Source of the DNA: CALVXC01 sp036636255
GTDB lineage: Bacteria > Bacillota_I > Bacilli_A > RF39 > UBA660
Reading direction: 5' to 3'
NCBI GenBank assembly: GCA_036636255.1
Contig: JAVWOV010000026.1
Coordinates: 1 to 12,117, forward strand
DNA length: 12,117 bases
Shown here: one piece after another, positions 6,382 to 12,117 of the stretch
How positions within the stretch are numbered: position 1 is the stretch's first letter
Layout of the letters: every line of letters begins with the position of its first letter
Translations under genes and position numbers: made by a program
The notes under the pieces: model-generated
What the model was told of the DNA's origin: nothing
What the model saw: only the letters and a program-made list of their open reading frames with translations
Databases searched by the model: none

Positions 6382-6942
6382 ATGAAATTAATTATAGGTT
6401 TAGGTAATCCGGGTTCATTATATATTAATACAAGACATAATACGGGGTTTATTATATTAGATAATTATGCAAGCTGTAATAATTTTTTAATAGATAAGAA
6501 AAAATTTGATGGTTTATATCAAATTGTTTTAGTAAACAATGAACAAGTTATATTTTTAAAACCGCAAACATTTATGAATTGTTCAGGAGAGTGTATTATT
6601 AAATTTATTAATTATTTTAAAATTAGTATTGATAACATTTTAGTTGTTTATGATGATTTAGATATTGAAATTGGTAAGTATAAATTAAGGGATAACGGAA
6701 GAAGTGGTGGTCATAATGGAATTTCAAACATTATAATTCATGTTTGTACTCAAAAATTTAAGCGGCTAAAAGTGGGAATATCTAATGATAAAAATATAGC
6801 AACTAAAAATTATGTTTTAGGTAAATTTACATTAGAACAACAGAAAAAGTTACATTGCGTAATAAATACATCATGTGATATAATTAATGATTTCATTTCT
6901 TTATCATTTGATCAGTTAATGAATAAATATAATAAAAGGTAG
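6382..6942 (+). CDS. pth: Peptidyl-tRNA hydrolase
   Basis: Pth cleaves peptidyl-tRNAs that drop off ribosomes, recycling tRNA. The 186-aa product matches family length. The N-terminal L-I-I-G-L-G-N-P-G (3-11) holds Asn9; R-H-N-T-G-F (18-23) contains the catalytic His19. K-P-Q-T-F-M-N (60-66), V-Y-D-D-L-D (89-94, Asp91 aligning with the E. coli catalytic Asp93) and G-R-S-G-G-H-N-G (106-113) complete the active site. AGGAGG at 6368-6373 overlaps the rsmI stop and lies 8 bases before the ATG. In Bacillus spoVG, glmU and prs genes separate rsmI from pth; here pth follows directly. mfd follows 41 bases after the stop. Confidence 0.96.
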   Translation: MKLIIGLGNPGSLYINTRHNTGFIILDNYASCNNFLIDKKKFDGLYQIVLVNNEQVIFLKPQTFMNCSGECIIKFINYFKISIDNILVVYDDLDIEIGKYKLRDNGRSGGHNGISNIIIHVCTQKFKRLKVGISNDKNIATKNYVLGKFTLEQQKKLHCVINTSCDIINDFISLSFDQLMNKYNKR

Positions 6943-6963
6943 ACATTTAATGTATCTTTTTAT
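6932..6963 (+). repeat. Imperfect hairpin at the pth-mfd junction
   Basis: The last codons and stop of pth (ataaaagg, from 6932) can pair imperfectly with ctttttat (6956-6963). An inner stem acat/atgt (6943-6946 and 6950-6953) closes a 3-base loop. The pairing has a mismatch, a bulge and a G-T pair, so it is a weak structure. It might reduce read-through into mfd or mean nothing. Confidence 0.25.
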
Positions 6964-6983
6964 CATATATGGAGGTGCTTTAT

Positions 6984-7199
6984 ATGTTTGAAAATATTTT
7001 TAATATCAATGAAATTAATAATAAAATAGTTGGTTTATCTAATGAATTAAAATGTATTTATGGATATAATGTTTTTAAGCAGTTGAATAATAGCATTATT
7101 ATGGTATGTAATAGTTTGTATGAAGCAAATAAAATGTATCAATCACTTTGCAAGTATAGTAATGATGTGTTATTTTTCCCTATGGATGACTTAGGTTAG
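6984..7199 (+). pseudogene. mfd: mfd, N-terminal fragment (stops after 71 codons)
   Basis: The beginning of the transcription-repair coupling factor. The ATG at 6984 follows GGAGGT (6971-6976) at a normal distance; an ATG at 6969 overlaps that site and is not used. The fragment covers the first strand-helix units of the UvrB-like domain and ends V-L-F-F-P-M-D-D-L-G and then TAG (7197-7199). F-P-x-D-x-L is the usual family sequence at this point. In Bacillus Mfd about 15 residues (a motif of type S-S-E-I-A-V-A-S-P-E-L) separate it from the conserved R-L-x-x-x-N. Here that R-L-E-T-L-N follows at once in another frame, so DNA has been lost as well as the frame changed. Confidence 0.82.
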
Positions 7200-10100
7200 A
7201 AACTTTAAATAATTTAATTAATAATAATAAAAAAATAGTTGTTACTAATTTAATGGGATTTTTACGCTTTTTACCAGCACCTAGTATATATAAAAAAAAG
7301 ATAATAACATTAAAAGTAAATGATAATATAAAAATAAGTGATTTAGTTATTAAATTGAATGATATAGGTTATATAAGAGAAGCTATTGTTAATAAAACAG
7401 GAGAAATAGCTGTTCGTGGTTTTATTGTGGATATTTTTCCCGTTGCTAGTTCGGATCCAATCAGAATAGAATATTGGGGTGATCAAATTGAATCAATAAA
7501 AAAAATAAATGTTGAAACCCAATTAACAGTTGAAAAAATATTTACAATAGATATAAGTCCAAATATAGAATTTTTAACAAATAAAACACTTAATTTAGAC
7601 AATGTTTTACATCGACAATTAGTAAAATATGAAAAGGTATTTAATATTAATGCATATATTGATAAGCCAATTATTATTTATAATAATTATGAAGATATTT
7701 TAAGTAGTTATAATTTACTTGTTGAAGAAATGTTTGAATATAGCCAAACAATTAAATGTGAAAATAATATACAATTTATGAATGAATTAGATTCTTTTGC
7801 TGAAAGTAATGCTATATATTTCACTTTGTTTGACGATAAGATTAAAAATATAACTAATAAACAGCAATATAAAATTAAAGAATTAAGTCGTTTTAAAGGG
7901 AAAATTGCGGAAATTAATCAACAATTAAATGATTTGCTTAAACATTATAAAATTATTGTTTGTTTACAAAATAAATATCAAGCTACAAAAGTGATTAATG
8001 AATTTAATAATAGTAATTTTTTTATGACGAAGGAAAAAGAAATTTTTAATAGTAAAATAAATATTATTATTAAGGATATTAAAGAGGGCTTTATTTTTGG
8101 CGATTTAATGGTTATTTCAGATAAAGAATTATTTAATCAAAAAGATAATAAAATTAATTATAAAACAAATTTTAAATTAGGTACTAAAATAAGAAATATA
8201 AACAAATTAAATATTGGTGATTATGTTGTTCATTATGCTCATGGAATCGGCCAATATTGTGGTTTAACAACTTTAACTAAGAATGGTCTGAAAAAAGACT
8301 ATTTACAAATCATGTACAAAGGAAATGATAAATTATATATTCCTGTTGAGCAAATAGAACTTATAAGTAAATATACTTGTAAGGAAGGAATGAAACCTGT
8401 TGTTAATAGTTTAAATAGTGATGCATGGCATAAAACAAAAGGAAAACTTAAAATTCAAATTGCTGATATGGCGCCAGAGCTTTTAGCGTTGTATGCTAAA
8501 AGACAAGCAATGGAAGGTTTTGGATGTAAAAGTGATGATGATGATAACGTTTTATTTGCTAAGCAATTTATTTATACACCAACATTTGACCAAATTAGGA
8601 CATATGAAGAAATAAGAAAAGATATGGAAAAAAAGCGACCTATGGATCGTTTGCTGTGTGGTGATGTCGGTTATGGTAAGACAGAAGTAGCTTTTCGGGC
8701 TATTTTTAAAGCGATTATGTCAGGTAAGCAAGCGGCTATTTTATGCCCGACAACTATTTTATCAAGTCAACATTATAATAATGCCATATTACGATTTAAA
8801 GAATTTCCAATTAATATTGTTTTATTAAATCGTTTTGTTTCAACTAAACAAGTTAAAGAGAATTTGATTGATATTAAAGATGGTAAAGTCGATGTTGTAA
8901 TTGGTACACATAGAATTTTAAGTGATGATGTTATTTACAAAGATTTAGGTTTATTGGTAATTGATGAGGAGCAGCGGTTTGGTGTTAAGCATAAAGAAAA
9001 AATAAAACAATATAAAAATATAGTAGATGTTTTGACTTTATCAGCAACACCTATACCACGAACTTTACAAATGTCTATGACGGGAATTAGAGATTTATCT
9101 TTAATTGAGACACCACCAGTTAATAGGTATCCAGTACAGACTTATGTATTGAAAGAAAATAGAGCTATTATAAGGGATGCTATTTATAAGGAATTGGCAC
9201 GTGGTGGACAAATTTTTATTTTGTATAATAAAATAGATGATATGGAGCAAAAAGTTGCGGCTATTCATAATATGGTTCCAGAAGCTAAAATTATTTTTGC
9301 TCATGGTAGAATGGGAAAGCAAAATTTAGAAAATGTAATGCTTGAATTTATAAATAAGAAATATGATGTTTTAGTATGTACAACTATTATTGAAACGGGA
9401 ATTGATATTCCTACTGTTAATACTTTAATTGTTTTAGATAGTGATCGTTTTGGTCTGTCTCAATTATATCAAATTAGAGGGAGGGTTGGTCGTAGCGACA
9501 AGATTGCTTATTGCTATTTAATGTATAACGAACGCAAAATATTGAGTGATGTTGCTGTTAAAAGATTAAAGGCTATTAAGGAGTTTACAGAATTAGGAAG
9601 TGGTTTTAAAATTGCTATGCGAGATTTATCAATTAGAGGTGCCGGCGACATTTTGGGTAGTCAACAAGCGGGTTTTATATCTTTAGTAGGAATAGATTTG
9701 TTTTTAAAAATGTTAACTGAGGAAATTGAAAGATTAAAAGGAGGCATTATAAAAAAAGAAAAATTAGTAGAAAAGTCATCACTAATTAATGTTGAAACGA
9801 CGGTTGATAGTAAAATAGTAATGGAAGAAGAGTTAAAAATAGAAATTCACCAAAAGATTAATATGATTAAAAATTACGATGAATTATGTGAAATTCGTAT
9901 GGAATTAGAGGATCGTTTTGGTAAATTACCGGAGAATATTATTGTTTATATGTATGAAAAATTATTTGAAAGTTTAGCGAGTATATTAGGGATAACTAAT
10001 GTTAATCAAACTAATAATTTTATTCAAATTATTTTACCAAAGGAACTTACTAATAAGGTTGATGGTAAAAATTTGTTTATGGATGTTTCTTTATTGAATC

Positions 10101-10246
10101 GTATGTTTCGCTTTGGAATGCGTGGGAATATGATGCTAATAACTTTGGATATTGTTAAATTAGATAAACATTTTATTTATTATTTAGTTGACTTGTTGGT
10201 TATAATAAAAAAACGAATTAAAAAAACAGTTATTAATGATGGTTAG
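7193..10246 (+). pseudogene. mfd: mfd, main part: transcription-repair coupling factor lacking an intact start
   Basis: Mfd is a DNA translocase that removes stalled RNA polymerase from lesions and recruits UvrA. This frame resumes at R-L-E-T-L-N (7193) and stays open to the TAG at 10244. Counting from the Met at 7253: rest of the UvrB-like domain (about 1-110), poorly conserved domain 3, the CarD-like RNA polymerase interaction domain (about 318-375, G-D-Y-V-V-H-Y-A-H-G-I-G), Walker A G-D-V-G-Y-G-K-T-E (470-478), Walker B D-E-E-Q (571-574), S-A-T-P-I-P-R-T-L (598-606), helicase domain 2 and the C-terminal domain. The Met at 7253 lies inside conserved sequence without a Shine-Dalgarno, so independent translation is doubtful. 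The motor is well conserved, so the lesion is recent or artefactual. The C-terminal codons lie in a terminator shared with ppaC. Confidence 0.9.
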
Positions 10247-10259
10247 TAACTGTTTTTTT
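10220..10259. terminator. Bidirectional rho-independent terminator between mfd and ppaC
   Basis: Thirteen-base arms, A7 plus CAGTTA (10220-10232) and TAACTG plus T7 (10247-10259), are perfect reverse complements around a 14-base loop. Read on either strand the CAGTTA/TAACTG hairpin is followed by seven T, so it can terminate both transcripts. The loop holds the overlapping stop codons of the two genes: mfd TAG at 10244-10246 and ppaC TAA at 10245-10243 on the minus strand. One stem arm is therefore coding on each side. The arrangement is seen directly; termination is inferred. Confidence 0.8.
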
Positions 10260-11871
10260 CTAAGGTATTCATAATTACAGGAATAATTTGCTTTTTGCGC
10301 GAGATACAATTTTTTAAATAATAACCTTGCGTTAAGTTTGTTACATTAAAACTATTTTCTAAAATATCTTTACTATTGTTATTAAAATAGATATATGATC
10401 CTTTATTAATTATATCGATAGCAAATAGAGCGATTATTAGGTAATCATTATTTTTAGCAATATTTTCTATTAATTTTAGATAGTCTTTTTGATGTTTATT
10501 AATTTCATTAATATTGAAAGTGTTAATTTGTCCAATACCAATTTTTTGATTATTAATAGTAAAATTTTTAAAATCGCTATAAAGTATTTCTTCTTTTGTT
10601 TTACCTTTTAGTGATGATCCTTCTAGAAACATTTGTTTAGCAAATGTTTCACAATTTATTTGTGCTATTTTTGCTAAATTATTAGCAATAATTTTATCAA
10701 TAGTTGTTGTTGTTGGTGAAGCAAATAAAAGAGTGTCAGAAATGATACCGGCTAGCATAAGACCGGCTATATTTTTAGGTATTTCTATGTTGTTTTCTTT
10801 AAATAAATTATAAATAATTGTGCTTGTACTGCCAACGGGCATATTTCTAAAATAAATTGGTAGCATAGTTCCGATATTACCTATTTTATGGTGATCAATA
10901 ATTTCTATAATATCGGCTTCGTTTATACCATCAACACTTTGATCTAATTCATTATGATCAACTAGAATGACTTGTTTTCTTTTTTTGTCATTTACATCAG
11001 CTAATCTTAAAATGCCTAGACATTCTTGTTTATTATTTATAATGGGATAATTACTATATTTAGTTTTATTAGCTATTTCAATAAAGTCATGAACGTTTTC
11101 TAATTCGTTAAAGCAGACTATTTTTTGACTTGTAGTAATATTAGATACATAATTGGCTAAAATAATTCTTCGGGAGGTATTAAATGTATCGTATTTTGTT
11201 TTAATAATATTTATTTTATTTTTAGTGGCTAATTTTAAATGTTCTTTTTTTATGTCGGCATTACCGGTTAAAATGATTAATTTTATTTTACTAAGAATGG
11301 CATGTTCAATTACGGAGTGACGATCACCTAATATTAAGATAGTATCGCTATCTAATTTAACGTTTTCTTTAAAAGTGGTGCTGCGATAAGAGGCTATTTT
11401 GATACAACCTTTTATTTCTTGATTAATTTTTAATAAAGGTGTACCTTTAATGGTGTTTACAATATTTGTGTACGATGTACATAAATGAGTGTTATCGTCG
11501 CCTATTAAGTCTTTAGCAATATCTTTCATCGAAGCTGTTCCTAAAAATATATTTTTGTTATTAATAACTGGAATAGAGCTGATGGCATATTCACTCATTT
11601 TTAAAAAAGCTTTTTCAATTGATTGATGTTGCTCAATCAGAAATTTTTTTTGATAATTTAAGTCTTTTAATTGTAATTTTACATCATTTAAATAATCTGG
11701 TGTTTTTGTTTTAAAATATTTTAATACAAAGTTTGTTTCATTATTAATATTACCAAGAACCATTGGCGAGGTGTTATAACCAAGCTTGTTTTTTAAATAT
11801 GATAGAGCTATTGATGATACTACGCTGTCTGTATCTGGTTTTTTGTGACCGATAATAAAGATTTTTTCCAT
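10243..11871 (-). CDS. ppaC: Manganese-dependent inorganic pyrophosphatase with CBS and DRTGG domains
   Basis: A family II (DHH) cytoplasmic pyrophosphatase, hydrolysing pyrophosphate to phosphate and so pulling nucleic-acid synthesis forward. Numbering from the ATG at 11871 gives 542 aa. The N-terminal I-G-H-K-K-P-D-T-D-S has metal ligands His9, Asp13 and Asp15. A regulatory insert follows: CBS 1 (about 75-124), a DRTGG domain (about 140-235) and CBS 2 (about 250-292). The DHH domain then resumes with D-H-N-E (305-308), D-H-H-K (326-329) and I-S-D-T (377-380). The DHHA2 domain carries S-R-K-K-Q (524-528). Such CBS-PPases of clostridial type are inhibited by AMP/ADP and activated by diadenosine polyphosphates. 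The canonical start is at 11871, but no good Shine-Dalgarno precedes it. A TTG at 11904 would add 11 residues. A strong AAGGAG lies at 11940-11935 with no start codon at normal distance. Confidence 0.93.
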   Translation of the reverse strand: MEKIFIIGHKKPDTDSVVSSIALSYLKNKLGYNTSPMVLGNINNETNFVLKYFKTKTPDYLNDVKLQLKDLNYQKKFLIEQHQSIEKAFLKMSEYAISSIPVINNKNIFLGTASMKDIAKDLIGDDNTHLCTSYTNIVNTIKGTPLLKINQEIKGCIKIASYRSTTFKENVKLDSDTILILGDRHSVIEHAILSKIKLIILTGNADIKKEHLKLATKNKINIIKTKYDTFNTSRRIILANYVSNITTSQKIVCFNELENVHDFIEIANKTKYSNYPIINNKQECLGILRLADVNDKKRKQVILVDHNELDQSVDGINEADIIEIIDHHKIGNIGTMLPIYFRNMPVGSTSTIIYNLFKENNIEIPKNIAGLMLAGIISDTLLFASPTTTTIDKIIANNLAKIAQINCETFAKQMFLEGSSLKGKTKEEILYSDFKNFTINNQKIGIGQINTFNINEINKHQKDYLKLIENIAKNNDYLIIALFAIDIINKGSYIYFNNNSKDILENSFNVTNLTQGYYLKNCISRKKQIIPVIMNTLEKNSY

Positions 11872-11900
11872 TTTTTTATTATAATAGTTTTCTTCTAATG

Positions 11901-11957
11901 GCAAGAATTTATTATTAATAAGATAACTATTATTCTCCTTTTTATTTTTTTTCTTGC
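11901..11957 (-). promoter_or_regulatory. ppaC leader: orphan AAGGAG inside a possible long-range hairpin
   Basis: On the minus strand the leader contains AAGGAG (11940-11935), but the next 5-12 bases hold no ATG, GTG or TTG. The first candidates are a TTG at 11904, about 30 bases on, and the ATG at 11871. The arms gcaagaa (11901-11907, plus-strand reading) and ttcttgc (11951-11957) are perfect reverse complements, bracket the AAGGAG, and include the TTG. This could be a regulatory leader, a start lost by mutation, or coincidence. Confidence 0.3.
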
Positions 11958-11975
11958 AAATATTTTCTTTATATA

Positions 11976-11984
11976 ATTATAGCA
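11976..11984 (-). promoter_or_regulatory. Extended -10 promoter for ppaC
   Basis: On the minus strand, TG, then C, then a perfect TATAAT (11981-11976) forms an extended -10 element. The predicted start is near 11969, giving a leader of about 98 bases to the ATG at 11871. There is no recognisable -35 at 17 bp. The TGnTATAAT arrangement matches the dnaX promoter at 99-107. Confidence 0.6.
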
Positions 11985-11990
11985 TATTTT

Positions 11991-12019
11991 TATTACTTAA
12001 ATAAGTATAAATAGTAATA
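11991..12019. repeat. Nested inverted repeats upstream of the ppaC promoter
   Basis: tattact (11991-11997) and agtaata (12013-12019) are perfect reverse complements. Inside them, tactta (11994-11999) and taagta (12002-12007) form a second dyad around two bases. They lie at about -20 to -50 relative to the predicted ppaC start, in the region between divergent genes, so a repressor or activator site is possible. AT-rich sequence makes such dyads common, so support is weak. Confidence 0.25.
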
Positions 12020-12055
12020 TTTGACACAAAATATTAGTTAGAAAGCGAGGTAACT

Positions 12056-12117
12056 ATGAAGGCCCGAGTTTTGTAGTTAAAAAATCAAAAAACCACCGTA
12101 GTCTTATATATCATAAG
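12056..12117 (+). pseudogene. Start of an unidentified gene running off the window, possibly frameshifted
   Basis: GAGG (12047-12050) lies five bases before an ATG at 12056, but that frame stops after six codons (TAG at 12074-12076). From 12058, another frame is open to the end of the window and reads E-G-P-S-F-V-V-K-K-S-K-N-H-R-S-L-I-Y-H-K. One extra base after ATGAA would join the start to it. The frame has no start codon of its own after the TGA at 12022. I do not recognise the basic N-terminus. TAACTA (12051-12056) and TAGTTA (12074-12079) can pair around the start. It may be a frameshifted gene, a sequencing error at the edge, or non-coding. Confidence 0.3.

Noticed and set aside
7253..7255. 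Start of an independent shorter Mfd at the ATG at 7253
   Set aside because: The codon lies within conserved N-L-M-G-F-L-R-F-L-P sequence, homologous residues continue upstream to 7193, and no Shine-Dalgarno precedes it.
131..10246. Use of TGA as a tryptophan codon (Mycoplasma-type code), suggested by the low G+C
   Set aside because: Trp is TGG in conserved places (for example E-Y-W-G and A-W-H-K in mfd), and TGA ends ebfC and holB at the expected protein ends.
12021..12026. A consensus TTGACA as the -35 of a rightward promoter
   Set aside because: No -10-like hexamer lies 16-18 bp downstream; the nearest TATTAG is only five bases away.
1..12117. CRISPR array, tRNA or rRNA genes, insertion-sequence ends or prophage genes
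   Set aside because: No regularly spaced direct repeats, no cloverleaf or rRNA-like sequence, and no complete transposase or integrase frame were seen; intergenic gaps are too short for most of these.

Overview
This 12.1 kb window is a housekeeping segment of a very AT-rich, low-GC Gram-positive (Bacillota-type) chromosome. G+C looks like roughly a quarter by eye; I did not count it. TGA acts as a stop (ebfC, holB) and Trp is TGG, so this is the standard code and not the Mycoplasma/Spiroplasma code. Gene order closely follows the Bacillus/Clostridium dnaX-ebfC-recR-bofA ... holB-ricT-trmN6-rsmI ... pth-mfd arrangement. A spore-former-type BofA and a CBS/DRTGG-containing family II pyrophosphatase fit a clostridial, erysipelotrichial or Mollicutes-neighbouring member of Bacillota. 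I cannot name a genus.

Layout: 1-130 holds two inverted repeats and an extended -10 promoter. From 131 to 10246 a tightly packed plus-strand series reads dnaX (clamp loader tau), ebfC, recR, bofA, holB (clamp loader delta'), ricT, trmN6, rsmI, pth and mfd. Most junctions overlap or have only tens of bases between them, so co-transcription and translational coupling are likely. The minus-strand gene ppaC (10243-11871) converges on mfd; the two stop codons overlap inside a hairpin that can terminate in both directions. ppaC has its own extended -10 promoter near 11980. After about 12020 a short divergent region starts another plus-strand frame that leaves the window. No stretch of more than about 300 bases lacks a gene.

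Together the genes serve replication-fork clamp loading (dnaX, holB), recombination and repair (ebfC, recR, mfd), tRNA/rRNA modification and peptidyl-tRNA recycling (trmN6, rsmI, pth), mRNA maturation (ricT), proteolysis control (bofA) and pyrophosphate removal (ppaC).

The most notable feature is broken genes. ricT is interrupted by what looks like one missing base in an A7 run. mfd is interrupted by a frame change together with loss of about 15 conserved codons. A third possible frame break lies at the right edge. Either this genome is decaying (as in a host-restricted lineage) or the assembly has errors. dnaX itself is intact and carries an A9 run exactly where a shorter gamma product could arise by slippage. 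I see no CRISPR, tRNA, rRNA, prophage or clear mobile element, and no wholly new system.
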